This document shows, piece by piece, positions 1 through 10,511 of a stretch of DNA of 39,449 bases (position 1 is its first letter; every line of letters starts with the position of its first letter). The stretch comes from Actinomycetes bacterium (GTDB taxonomy: Bacteria; Actinomycetota; Thermoleophilia; Solirubrobacterales; 70-9): the NCBI GenBank assembly GCA_023434465.1, contig JAEYSQ010000002.1, forward strand, positions 1 to 39,449, written 5' to 3'. The notes under the pieces are model-generated. The model was not told the DNA's origin and searched no databases. It was given only the letters and a program-made list of their open reading frames with translations. Position numbers and translations under genes: made by a program.

Positions 1-2
1 CT

Positions 3-1136
3 CTCTACGACCTCGAGATGATCAAGGAAACCGGCTTCACCTCGGGGATCGAGAACTACTCACGCCTCTTCGAGGGCCGGGCTCCCGGCACCCCGCCACA
101 CACCCTGATCGACTACTTCCCCGAAGACTTCATCACTTTCGTCGACGAATCCCACCAGACGATTCCGCAGATCGGTGGCATGTACCTTGGTGACCGTTCG
201 CGCAAGCAGACACTGGTTGATTTCGGCTTCAGACTGCCGTCGGCGATCGACAACCGGCCACTCAAGTTCGACGAATTCATGGACCGAATGAACCAGCTGG
301 TGCTGGTATCGGCGACCCCGGGTGAATTCGAGCGAACCGAGTCATCGAAGGTTGTCGAACAGATCGTCCGACCAACCGGCATCGTCGATCCGGAGATCGA
401 GGTCCGACCGACTGCCAACCAGATCGACGACCTGATGAACGAGATCCGGACCACGACCGAGGCGGGGGAGCGGACCCTGGTCACGACCCTGACCAAGAAG
501 ATAGCGGAGGACCTGACCAACTACCTGATCGAGCACGGAGTGAAGGTTCGTTACCTCCACTCGGACATCGACACGCTCGAGCGGATCCAGATCATCCGCG
601 AGCTCAGGCTCGGCGAGTACGACGTACTGGTCGGCGTCAATCTGCTTCGGGAGGGGCTCGACATGCCGGAGGTCTCGCTGGTCGCGATCCTCGACGCGGA
701 CAAGGAAGGCTTCCTGCGGGGCGAGACCAGCCTGATCCAGACCATCGGCCGCGCGGCCCGCAACGTCGGCGGCCGGGTCTTGATGTACGGCGACAAGGAG
801 ACCGCGGCGATGAAGTCGGCGATCTCGGAGACGGACCGCCGCCGGGCGATCCAGGTCGCCTACAACGAGCGCAACGGCATCACCCCGACCACGATCGTCA
901 AGGGGGTTGCTGCGGAAGGAAATCTGCTGGCGATCGAGGACAAGGCTCCTGCCCGCCGTCGCCGTCGCAGCGAAGACGAGTTCGAAGGCCCGGATGAACT
1001 GGAGAAGTCGATCGTCGAGATGGAAGAAGAAATGGCCGCGGCGGCCGAAGATCTCCGCTTCGAGCAGGCCGCCCGCCTCCGCGACGAGATCCGCGAACTC
1101 CGCCGCGATCTGGACGCCATGAAGGCCGGGGCCTAG
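3..1136 (+). CDS. uvrB: UvrABC excinuclease subunit B, 3' part (5' end outside window)
   Basis: C-terminal part of UvrB, the DNA-dependent ATPase that receives damaged DNA from UvrA and recruits UvrC in nucleotide excision repair. The reading frame is open to the window edge, starting YDLEMIKETGF, so the Met codon at 18 is internal and not the start. Visible are GIENYSR, the Walker B/DEAH-like FVDESHQT, helicase motif III VSATPG, motif V LLREGLDMPEVSLVAILDAD, motif VI QTIGRAARN, and a C-terminal UVR domain (DLRFEQAARLRDEIREL) that binds UvrA and UvrC. About 378 codons are present; the N-terminal Walker A and beta-hairpin lie upstream. It is followed 13 bases later by a DivIVA-like gene and then uvrA, so repair functions are grouped. 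Identity is certain; the missing 5' end is due to the window boundary. Confidence 0.98.
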   Translation, partial: LYDLEMIKETGFTSGIENYSRLFEGRAPGTPPHTLIDYFPEDFITFVDESHQTIPQIGGMYLGDRSRKQTLVDFGFRLPSAIDNRPLKFDEFMDRMNQLVLVSATPGEFERTESSKVVEQIVRPTGIVDPEIEVRPTANQIDDLMNEIRTTTEAGERTLVTTLTKKIAEDLTNYLIEHGVKVRYLHSDIDTLERIQIIRELRLGEYDVLVGVNLLREGLDMPEVSLVAILDADKEGFLRGETSLIQTIGRAARNVGGRVLMYGDKETAAMKSAISETDRRRAIQVAYNERNGITPTTIVKGVAAEGNLLAIEDKAPARRRRRSEDEFEGPDELEKSIVEMEEEMAAAAEDLRFEQAARLRDEIRELRRDLDAMKAGA

Positions 1137-1149
1137 GTACGGTCAGGTC

Positions 1150-1638
1150 ATGGAAAGAGATCGACTGGTCAGAAACGATTTTCCGAAGGCCCACGGCAGC
1201 GAGGGCTTCGACATCGACTCGGTTGGCGCGCACCTGGCGGCCGTGGCGGCACACGTCGCGGCTCTGGAAGCCAGAATCACCGCGCTCGAGGTGGAGCGGG
1301 ACAAGCTCCGCGATCAGCTCGAGGACGCCCGTGCCCATGAAGACGGGCCGAGCGGTCTGCCCGAGCCGGGCCCAGATCCGCTGGAGAGCCTTCCAGGCCT
1401 GGACCCGAAGGAGCCGGTCGAGAAAGCGTCGGATCCGCTGGAGAACCTCTCTGGCCTGGACCCGAAGGAACCCGAACCGGCGCCGGCTGACGCGGACGAG
1501 GTGGCTGCCCGGCTGCTGGCCTCGAAGCTGGCCCTCGAGGGCAAGAGCCGCGACACCATCGTGATGCAGCTGGCGGCAGAGCATGAAGTCAGCGACCCCG
1601 GAGCGATCGTCGACGACGTCCTGGCCCGCCTGGCCTGA
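1150..1638 (+). CDS. short DivIVA-like coiled-coil protein with internal duplication
   Basis: A 162-residue acidic protein of uncertain function. Residues about 8-50 (RNDFPKAHGSEGFDIDSVGAH and on) resemble the DivIVA N-terminal pattern, an aromatic residue then G-F/Y-D-x-x-x-V, followed by a heptad coiled coil (AALEARITALEVERDKLRDQL). The middle carries two copies of a 19-residue unit based on DPLExLxGLDPKEP. The C-terminal part, ARLLASKLALEGKSRDTIVMQ and on, resembles a tail I recall in DivIVA-like proteins of Thermoleophilia. DivIVA proteins bind curved membrane and organise poles or septa; whether this small relative does so is inference. It sits between uvrB and uvrA on the same strand. 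The ATG at 1150 follows a weak purine-rich stretch and is the best visible start. Confidence 0.75.
   Translation: MERDRLVRNDFPKAHGSEGFDIDSVGAHLAAVAAHVAALEARITALEVERDKLRDQLEDARAHEDGPSGLPEPGPDPLESLPGLDPKEPVEKASDPLENLSGLDPKEPEPAPADADEVAARLLASKLALEGKSRDTIVMQLAAEHEVSDPGAIVDDVLARLA
1375..1472 (+). repeat. imperfect direct repeat, period 57 bp, inside the DivIVA-like gene
   Basis: Two copies of about 41 bp (1375-1415 and 1432-1472) both begin gatccgctggaga and both contain ggcctggacccgaagga. They are in frame and encode DPLESLPGLDPKEP and DPLENLSGLDPKEP. This looks like a recent in-frame duplication of a linker segment. Confidence 0.85.
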
Positions 1639-1639
1639 A

Positions 1640-1653
1640 CGAACGTGTGTTCG
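1640..1653 (+). promoter_or_regulatory. LexA/SOS box upstream of uvrA
   Basis: The 14-mer CGAACGTGTGTTCG fits the Gram-positive/actinobacterial LexA (DinR/Cheo) consensus CGAAC-N4-GTTCG with perfect half-sites and a permitted R-N-R-Y centre. It lies 20 bp before the uvrA start codon and just upstream of a TAATAT -10 hexamer, where LexA binding would block RNA polymerase. uvrA is a classic SOS gene, so the placement fits the function. Confidence 0.85.
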
Positions 1654-1659
1654 GTTCCC

Positions 1660-1665
1660 TAATAT
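1660..1665 (+). promoter_or_regulatory. -10 element of the uvrA promoter
   Basis: TAATAT, a one-mismatch sigma-A -10 in otherwise GC-rich DNA. It ends 8 bp before the uvrA GTG at 1674, so the transcript would be leaderless or nearly so, which is common in actinobacteria. There is no convincing -35; the LexA box occupies that region. Confidence 0.6.
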
Positions 1666-1673
1666 TGGTGTGA

Positions 1674-4507
<2,834 letters not shown>

Positions 4508-4511
<4 letters not shown>

Positions 4512-5473
4512 GAGCCGCTCAGGTAACCACTTACGGCGAAGCGCCGGAACTGATCGAGATCGAGGCGCCCGGAGAACCGGGAGCGTTCGGGGGCTCGCAG
4601 GCGGGTCCGGCGGAGATCGTGGACGTGCTGGTCTCCGGGATCAATCCGGTCGACCTCGCGATCGCTTCCGGCAAGTTCGATGCCGGCGCTCCACCGCTCC
4701 CGTACGTGCCCGGAATCGAAGGGATCGGACGGATGGCAGACGGAGAAATCGTCTGGTTCGAGGGCGCCCACTTTCCCTGGGGATCGATGGCAGAGCGGGC
4801 GGTGATCACCGAAGGCAGCGGCATCACCCTGCCCGGCGGAGTCGATCCCGGCGAGGCGATCGCCTTCGGCACAGCAGGTATGGCGGCCTGGCTTTCAATC
4901 GACTGGCGCGGCCAGCTCAAGGACGGGGAAACCGTCCTGATTCTCGGCGCCAGCGGATCGGTCGGTCAGATCGCGGTCCAGGCGGCCCGGATGATGGGCG
5001 CCGGCCGGGTGGTCGGCATGGCCCGGAGCGAGTCCGGAAGGGACCGGGCGCGCGAGCTCGGTGCCGATGCCGTGATCGGCTCCGATGGCGAGGTCGAAGA
5101 CCTGGTCACCCGGATCCACGAAGCGACCGAAGGCGGGGCCGACCTGGTCATCGACGGGCTCTGGGGCGATCCTGCCGCAGCCGCTCTCAGGACCATGAAA
5201 CCGCAGGGGAGGCTGGTCCAGGTCGGCAACTCGGCCGGCGTCGAAGCCCCGATCGTGGCCGGACCCCTTCGCGGTGGCCTGGTTTCCGTTCTCGGCTTCC
5301 GGAACTTCTGGGCGCCACGGGAAGTAAGGGTCGATTCATTCCAGCGCATGTGCTCGCTCGCGGCGAGCGGAGACCTCGAACTCGAGGTCGAGGTACTGCC
5401 GATCGAAGACGTAGCGGCGGTCTGGGACCGTCAGTCCCGGAGTCCGGGACACAAACTCGCGCTCGGGTTCTGA
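4508..5473 (+). CDS. zinc-independent quinone oxidoreductase-like MDR protein
   Basis: A 321-residue medium-chain dehydrogenase/reductase, NADPH quinone oxidoreductase type. It has the GroES-like N-terminal domain (ISGxNPVD-type segment VSGINPVDLAIASGKF, then PYVPGIEGIGRM) and a Rossmann domain with the glycine-rich GASGSVGQIAVQAARMMGAG at about residues 155-175. The GHE and cysteine ligands of zinc alcohol dehydrogenases are absent, so it belongs to the zinc-free QOR/zeta-crystallin branch. Substrate is unknown. The ATG overlaps the uvrA stop (ATGA), implying translational coupling to uvrA and perhaps damage-responsive co-expression. It converges with the ROK gene 20 bp downstream. Confidence 0.9.
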
Positions 5474-5500
5474 GCCTGCGGGGTGCCGGCGGTTCAGGCT
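5473..5500. terminator. possible bidirectional hairpin between convergent genes
   Basis: Inverted repeat AGCCTG (5473-5478) and CAGGCT (5495-5500) enclosing a GC-rich loop with its own GCCGGC. It spans the ends of the oxidoreductase and ROK genes. No U-tract on either strand, so termination is uncertain. Confidence 0.3.
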
Positions 5501-7050
5501 GAAGGTGCCTCGTTGGCCGCCAGCACGTCCTTGACCAGCAGTGAGGCGCCGATCACTCCGCCTTCGTCACCGAGGCCGGCGACCTTGACGGCCGGCGGAT
5601 CTTCCTTGTTCAGGAGATACGGCGTCATCCCTTCGATGATCTCCGGTACCAGCGTGTCGCCGAACCTGACCCCGAGCCCGCCACCGATCACCACGGCTTC
5701 CGGGTCGAGCAGGTTGACGGCCGAGGCGATTCCGGCCGAGAGCGCGCCGACCGCGCGGTTGAGGAGATCCTCGGCCAGTTCGTCGCCTTCGTCGAGCGCC
5801 CGCTGCCAGATCGCGCTGGTCAGATGGGTCTTGTCGTGCTTCTTCATCAGCTTGAAGAGCTTCGTCTTGCGGCCCTTCCTGACTTCGCGGCGCGCCTTCT
5901 CCTCCATCGCCTTGCGGCCGGCGTAGGCCTCGACCGTCCCGTTCAGCCCGTTCAGGCCCTTGGCTCCGCCGCGCCGGACCAGCGTGTGGCCGATTTCACC
6001 GGCCCGGCCCCGGCCCAGCCACGGTTCCCCGTTGATGATGATGCCGCCACCGACTCCGGTGCCCCAGAAGACCCCGAGCAGACTCGAGTAGCCGACCCCG
6101 GCCCCGAGTTCATACTCGCCCCGGGTGCCGACCTGTACGTCGTTGCCGACCCGGACGTCGGTACCGAGTTCCTCGCGCAACGCCATCCCCAACTGGAAGG
6201 TTCCGTCCCAGTCGGGGAGATTCCCGGCCCCGCTGACCGCGCCGGTTCGCGGGTTGACCGAGCCGGGCGAACCGACTCCAACCGCGAGCAGGCGATGGGC
6301 TTCGGTGCCGGCGTCCGCCGCGGCTTCCTGCATCGTCGTTGCCATCGCGCGAACCACGTCGGCCGGGCCGCCGCGGTCGGGGGTGGGCCGGCGACGGTAG
6401 GCGACGACTTTGTGGTCTGCGTCGAGTACGGCTGCCGCGATCTTGGTTCCGCCGAGATCGATGCCCCCGATCAACGGAGCGGTGCGGCGGGCGGCCCGTC
6501 CTCCGGTTCCGCCCGGCGGGGTGATCGGCGGCAGATCGGTTTTCTTGAGGGTCTGCTGCGATCCGGTATCCGGTTCCGTCTCGACGGTCGGGACGTCGGC
6601 GACCGGCGGAGTGGCCGGTGGGGTCTCTTCCGGCGCTGCGGATCCCGCATCTGTCTCGACCGGTGAGAGCGGGTCGAGCGCGAGAGGCCCACCCTTCTGA
6701 CGGGCCTTGCGGGCTTTCTTCGCGGCCTTCTTGTCAGCCTTGCGCTTTGCCTTGTCGGCTTTGCGCTGGTTGCGGGACGCTTCCCTGCGGTCCTTGATCA
6801 GTGTTTTCGGGTCAGTCCCGGTCTGGCCATGAACTGTCTGTTGTTGAACGGCCAGGCGCTCGGCTGCCGTCTGGGGCTCCGGTGAGTGCCTGGCGACCGG
6901 ACCCGGTGAAGAATCCGGAGCCGGAAGTTCAACTGGTTCGTCCGGCGCTTCCCGCTTCCCGGCTTCAACCGGCTCCGTCACGGGAGCCGCTTCGTCGGTC
7001 TCGGTGTCGGCTGCCTTCTCCTTCGGTTCGTCGACCTTACGCCTGAGCAT
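5494..7050 (-). CDS. ROK-family sugar kinase-like protein with long basic N-terminal extension
   Basis: 518 residues, where ROK sugar kinases are about 300. The C-terminal two thirds is a clear ROK fold: phosphate-binding DLGGTK (residues 198-203), GSPGSVNP, catalytic-type VGNDV with D304, WGTGVGGG (329-336), EIGH (352-355) and the late glycine-rich VVIGGGLG. The zinc-binding CxCGxxGC stretch after EIGH is replaced by GLNGLNGT, so all three cysteines are gone. Residues 1-190 are a low-complexity tail: an acidic/proline part, a Lys/Arg/Ala block (about 88-120) and another Pro/Thr-rich linker. It may be a glucokinase, an N-acetyl-sugar kinase or a non-catalytic sensor. A shorter start cannot be excluded, but coding bias looks continuous to the ATG at 7050. 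Confidence 0.9.
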   Translation of the reverse strand: MLRRKVDEPKEKAADTETDEAAPVTEPVEAGKREAPDEPVELPAPDSSPGPVARHSPEPQTAAERLAVQQQTVHGQTGTDPKTLIKDRREASRNQRKADKAKRKADKKAAKKARKARQKGGPLALDPLSPVETDAGSAAPEETPPATPPVADVPTVETEPDTGSQQTLKKTDLPPITPPGGTGGRAARRTAPLIGGIDLGGTKIAAAVLDADHKVVAYRRRPTPDRGGPADVVRAMATTMQEAAADAGTEAHRLLAVGVGSPGSVNPRTGAVSGAGNLPDWDGTFQLGMALREELGTDVRVGNDVQVGTRGEYELGAGVGYSSLLGVFWGTGVGGGIIINGEPWLGRGRAGEIGHTLVRRGGAKGLNGLNGTVEAYAGRKAMEEKARREVRKGRKTKLFKLMKKHDKTHLTSAIWQRALDEGDELAEDLLNRAVGALSAGIASAVNLLDPEAVVIGGGLGVRFGDTLVPEIIEGMTPYLLNKEDPPAVKVAGLGDEGGVIGASLLVKDVLAANEAPSA

Positions 7051-7110
7051 CAGTGAACCCCTTGATCGCCGTCATGGCCGCACCCTATCCACCTCTGGCA
7101 AGGTATTGGC

Positions 7111-7701
7111 ATGAACGACCAGCGCGGGTGGAGAATGTGGTGGCAGAAACGACGCTGGTATGAACGTGCGCACCGTCCGATTCGGCGTCTGATGCTTGAC
7201 CGGGAGCTGGCCCGCCGGGGGGCCTATGTGCGGCATCCGATCGAGGGTGACGTGCTGGGCGCACTCCGGTCCGGACAGCTGGAGATCGGCCAGGGCTGCC
7301 ACTTCGAACCCGGTTGCTGGCTGACCATGTCCGAGCGCGCGAAAGTCACCCTGGGCGAAGACGTGTGGCTGAACCGCAACGTGATGCTCGCGGCCGAGAA
7401 TGAGGTGACGGTCGGCGATCATGTGATGTTTGCCAACGGATGCTTCATCGGCGACGCCAGTCACCGCTACGACGATCCCGACCTGCCGATCACCTGGCAA
7501 GGCTTCACCAGCAAGGGGCCGGTCAGAATCGGCTCCAACGTGTGGCTGGGCGTGAACGTGGTCGTCACTTCCGGCGTGACGATCGGTGACCACTGCGTGG
7601 TCGGCGCCAACTCGGTCGTCACCGCCGATCTCCCCGACCGGACCATCGCCGCCGGTGTCCCCGCGAAACCAATCGGCAAAGTCGAGTTCGCCGACAAGTA
7701 A
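7111..7701 (+). CDS. hexapeptide-repeat (LbH) acyltransferase, maltose/galactoside O-acetyltransferase-like
   Basis: 196 residues. After a basic N-terminal helix (WRMWWQKRRWYERAHRP) comes a left-handed beta-helix built of hexapeptide turns: VTLGEDVWLNRNVML, VTVGDHVMFANGCFIGDASH and, near the C-terminus, VRIGSNVWLGVNVVVTSGVTIGDHCVVGANSVV, ending AAGVPAKPIGKVEF. This is the typical signature of trimeric acetyl-CoA-dependent sugar acetyltransferases; H460-type catalytic histidine is likely the one in GDASHRYDD. Acceptor is unknown; lipid or cell-surface glycan is plausible. Start ATG has AAGG seven bases upstream. It is divergent from the ROK gene and convergent with panB. Confidence 0.9.
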   Translation: MNDQRGWRMWWQKRRWYERAHRPIRRLMLDRELARRGAYVRHPIEGDVLGALRSGQLEIGQGCHFEPGCWLTMSERAKVTLGEDVWLNRNVMLAAENEVTVGDHVMFANGCFIGDASHRYDDPDLPITWQGFTSKGPVRIGSNVWLGVNVVVTSGVTIGDHCVVGANSVVTADLPDRTIAAGVPAKPIGKVEFADK

Positions 7702-7797
7702 CCACGGTGCCGCAGGTTTCAGCGCCCATTCGGTGCATAACCTGCGTCACCATCCGAGCCAGACCCGCTTCAAGTGGGAGGGCGGGTTTGACCGGGA

Positions 7798-7817
7798 GCG
7801 CCGGCGAATGCCGGCGC
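7798..7817. terminator. perfect 8-bp GC hairpin between convergent genes
   Basis: GCGCCGGC-GAAT-GCCGGCGC, a perfect 8-bp stem with a tetraloop. It lies 9 bp beyond the panB stop and about 100 bp after the acyltransferase stop, where a bidirectional terminator is expected. No U-tract follows on either strand, which is common for GC-rich actinobacterial hairpin terminators. The rest of the 7702-7825 gap shows nothing recognisable. Confidence 0.6.
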
Positions 7818-7825
7818 GACTGCGG

Positions 7826-8764
7826 CTAAGAGAGGGGTTCCCAGTCCCAGGAGTCGTTTTCGAGGTAGGAGGCCGCCTCGAGGTCTTCCCGGTTGAGGCG
7901 CTGCCGGAGTCCTTCGAGTTCGGAAGGGTCGACTGCGTAGACGTGTTCCGGCGCGGGGAAGGTGCCGTCACGGACCTCTTCGATGTAGGACTCGACACCG
8001 CGCAGCATCTCGGAACGCACATCCGAATAGCGCTTGACGAACTTGGCGACGTGGCCGTGGTTGATCCCGACCAGGTCGTGAAGGACGAGCACCTGGCCGG
8101 CGGTCTCGTTGCCGGCGCCGATGCCGATCGTCGGAGCCTTGAGTTTGGCGACGATCATTTCCGTCACCGCCTCGGGCACGGCCTCGATCACGATCGAGAA
8201 ACAACCAGCCTGATCCAGCGCGACGGCGTCTTCGGCGACCCTGATCGCCTGTTGCGCGGTCCGGCCCTGGGCCTTCATGCCACCGAGGGCGGTCGCGGTC
8301 TGCGGGGTCAACCCGACATGTCCCATGACCGGGATGCCGGCGTCGATGATCGCCTTCGCGCGCTCCACCGAAGTGCCTCCCCCTTCCAGCTTGACCGCGT
8401 CACAACCGGCTTCCTTGACCAGGCGCTGGGCGCTGGCGATCGCGAGCTCGTTCGAGGCCTCGTATGAGCCGAACGGCAGGTCGCCGACCAGGAAAGGGGT
8501 CTTGAGGCCACGGCGTACGGCTTTGGCGAGCATGGTCATCTCGTCCATTCCTACCGGCACGGTGGAGTCGTAGCCGAGCACGCAGTTGGCGGCCGAATCA
8601 CCGACCAGAACGATGTCGGCACCGGCCTCTTCGATCACCTCGGCGGAGGGAAAGTCGTAGGCGGTGATCATCGCGATCGGCTCGCCCGCCTCATGCATTT
8701 CTGCCAGCCGGGTCAGGGTCACGGGTCGGCGCTCTTCGTCTTCTTTGCGGGTTCCGGAGCTCAT
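7826..8764 (-). CDS. panB: 3-methyl-2-oxobutanoate hydroxymethyltransferase
   Basis: PanB makes ketopantoate from alpha-ketoisovalerate and 5,10-methylene-tetrahydrofolate, the first committed step of pantothenate and CoA synthesis. All hallmarks are visible: ITAYDFPSAEVIEEAGAD, LVGDSAANCVLGYDST, VKLEGG, VMGHVGLTPQTA, the catalytic glutamate in IVIEAVPE, and IGIGAGNETAGQVLVLHDL. At 312 residues it exceeds the usual 265-280, owing to an N-terminal lead (SSGTRKEDEERRP) and a C-terminal tail. The start overlaps the panC stop by 4 bp (ATGA), so the two are coupled as the last genes of a three-gene minus-strand operon. Confidence 0.98.
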   Translation of the reverse strand: MSSGTRKEDEERRPVTLTRLAEMHEAGEPIAMITAYDFPSAEVIEEAGADIVLVGDSAANCVLGYDSTVPVGMDEMTMLAKAVRRGLKTPFLVGDLPFGSYEASNELAIASAQRLVKEAGCDAVKLEGGGTSVERAKAIIDAGIPVMGHVGLTPQTATALGGMKAQGRTAQQAIRVAEDAVALDQAGCFSIVIEAVPEAVTEMIVAKLKAPTIGIGAGNETAGQVLVLHDLVGINHGHVAKFVKRYSDVRSEMLRGVESYIEEVRDGTFPAPEHVYAVDPSELEGLRQRLNREDLEAASYLENDSWDWEPLS

Positions 8765-9633
8765 GGTGTCCTTCTGTCGGTTCTTGATGGTTCGATCAGG
8801 ATGTTGTCGATCAGCCGGGTGCCGTCCACCTGGGCGGCGACGGCAACGAGCACCGGATCGGTTTCGTTGCCTTCGGCCGGATCGAGGGTGCCCGGATAGC
8901 GGGCTTCGAAGTATTCGGGGTCGATGCCAGCCTGCTCAAGGTGGCGGCGACCGGCTGCCAGGGCCTCATCGAGGCCCCGCTCGCTGAAGACTGATTCGGT
9001 CTCGAGCAGCGAAGCCCGGATCGCGGTGGCGCGCTCCCGGGCCTCTGGCGAGAGGTAGGCGTTGCGGGAACTCATGGCGAGCCCGTCCCGTTCCCGGACC
9101 GTCGGAAGGATCACGATCCTGGTCCGGAATTCGAGATCCTCGGCCATGCGGCGGATCACGGTCGCCTGTTGGGCATCCTTCTGGCCGAAGTAGGCGGCGT
9201 CGGGATCAACCGCGTTCAACAGCTTCGTCACTATCGTCGTCACGCCCGCGAAGTGACCGGGGCCGCGGCTCGTCTCGCTGCCGCAAAGCACTTCGGTCAG
9301 GCCTTCGACCTCGACCCTGGTCGCGAAACCGGCCGGATATACGTCGTCCGGGAGCGGGGCATAGACGTAATCGACTCCGGCGCTCGCGGCGATCGCCGTG
9401 TCGCGCTCCTCATCGCGCGGATAGGTGCTCAGGTCTTCGCCGGCCTTGAACTGGGTCGGGTTCACAAACAGGCTCATCACGACGATCCCGTTTTCTTCGC
9501 GGGCCGCCTTCAGCAGCGAAACATGGCCTTCGTGGAGGTAGCCCATGGTCGGGACCAGGCCGACCGTTTCCGGCCCCCGCCGGAGTTCATCGCGCAGCTC
9601 GTGCATTTGGGCGGGAGAGCGGAGAACCTTCAC
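8761..9633 (-). CDS. panC: pantothenate synthetase (pantoate--beta-alanine ligase)
   Basis: PanC condenses pantoate and beta-alanine with ATP through a pantoyl-adenylate. The nucleotidyltransferase motif MGYLHEGH (His34 and His37) is present, as are SLFVNPTQF, FAGVTTIVTKLLN, FGQKDAQQ and the KMSKS-like MSSRNAYLS. Length 290 is normal. Start is GTG at 9633, overlapping the stop of the upstream DUF2520 gene (GTGA). The operon makes pantothenate from ketopantoate only if some enzyme supplies ketopantoate reductase; see the upstream gene. No panD is visible here. Confidence 0.98.
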   Translation of the reverse strand: MKVLRSPAQMHELRDELRRGPETVGLVPTMGYLHEGHVSLLKAAREENGIVVMSLFVNPTQFKAGEDLSTYPRDEERDTAIAASAGVDYVYAPLPDDVYPAGFATRVEVEGLTEVLCGSETSRGPGHFAGVTTIVTKLLNAVDPDAAYFGQKDAQQATVIRRMAEDLEFRTRIVILPTVRERDGLAMSSRNAYLSPEARERATAIRASLLETESVFSERGLDEALAAGRRHLEQAGIDPEYFEARYPGTLDPAEGNETDPVLVAVAAQVDGTRLIDNILIEPSRTDRRTP

Positions 9634-10388
9634 GATTCACTCCTCGCTGCGGCGATCTCCCGGGTCCGTTCGGCGAGAGTGTCGTATAACACGACCAGGT
9701 CGGGACGCCGCTCGGCGAGGGCCCGGCGATGGGACTCGACGGTCACCTCGTCACCACGGGCAATCGGGCCCGTCAGGGCCAGGGGGCCGGAGGCCAGCCA
9801 GTTGTCGAGGCTGCGGCGGATCAGCGGTTCGAGAAGTTCGCGCGGGTTCGTGGTCCCGATTTCCTCGAGCAGCTCGGCCGCGGTCTGCTCGAGCGTCACC
9901 AGGTAGTTCGACGCGATACTTGCCGCCGCGTGGTAGGTGGCCCGGTCTTCCTCGGCAACCTGGAATGAGATCATGCCGGTCATTCTGGCCAGCTCACCGG
10001 CAGCTTCGAGCGCAGCAGGGGAGGAACCGGCGATCGCCGCCGGGCAGCCGGAAAGATCGGTCTCGGGACCGGGCACCGTCTGCAGCGGATGGATCGAGAA
10101 GGTGCCTGCCGCCCCGGCACCCGAGAGAGCGTCCAGAGCTGTGGCTCCGCTGGTGTGCCCAAGCAACGCCGGGTTCCCCAGGGTTCCGACCCGTTCGGCG
10201 ACGGGAGCGATCTCAGCGTCGGGAACGCAGAGCAGGACGGTTCGACCGGAAAGACCTTCGAGACCATCGTCCCGGCTTCGCAATTCGACGGAAACCCCGC
10301 TCCGGGCCGCGGCAGCACCAAATGCCCGGCCAACCCGGCCCCGGCCGATGATCACGGGCGCACGAAGCGCTGTGTTTGAAGCTTCCAT
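9630..10388 (-). CDS. Rossmann-fold/DUF2520 dehydrogenase-like protein of the pantothenate operon
   Basis: 252 residues from the ATG at 10388. I prefer this start because it sits just before the nucleotide-binding strand APVIIGRGRVGRAFGAAAA; the frame extends upstream to 10496, but that part looks non-coding. An N-terminal NAD(P)-binding domain (GRGRVG) is followed by an all-helical DUF2520 domain with YHAAASIASNYLVTLEQTAA, the arrangement of 6-phosphogluconate dehydrogenase-like reductases such as ketopantoate reductase. Mycobacteria also keep a DUF2520 gene next to panC, as I recall. First gene of an operon with panC and panB, overlapping panC by 4 bp. Candidate ketopantoate reductase; that function is inference. 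Confidence 0.85.
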   Translation of the reverse strand: MEASNTALRAPVIIGRGRVGRAFGAAAARSGVSVELRSRDDGLEGLSGRTVLLCVPDAEIAPVAERVGTLGNPALLGHTSGATALDALSGAGAAGTFSIHPLQTVPGPETDLSGCPAAIAGSSPAALEAAGELARMTGMISFQVAEEDRATYHAAASIASNYLVTLEQTAAELLEEIGTTNPRELLEPLIRRSLDNWLASGPLALTGPIARGDEVTVESHRRALAERRPDLVVLYDTLAERTREIAAARSES

Positions 10389-10481
10389 GTTGCCGTTCCA
10401 GTTCCCTCTCGGCGATACCAGACGGATCGAATTGGTTTTGCTGAATCGAATCTGCTTTGGTCCACCCCCGGAATCCCGGGT

Positions 10482-10508
10482 GGCAGCCACCGACAATTAT
10501 AGGCTGCC
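10482..10508 (+). promoter_or_regulatory. inverted repeat overlapping a -10-like element before tsaE
   Basis: GGCAGCC (10482-10488) and GGCTGCC (10502-10508) form a perfect 7-bp inverted repeat with a 13-bp AT-richer spacer containing AATTAT (10495-10500), a possible -10. It ends 4 bp before the tsaE ATG. It could be an operator or a 5' hairpin. The rest of the 10389-10511 divergent gap holds another short inverted repeat (CCACCC/GGGTGG) and no clear SD for tsaE. Confidence 0.35.
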
Positions 10509-10511
10509 GCC

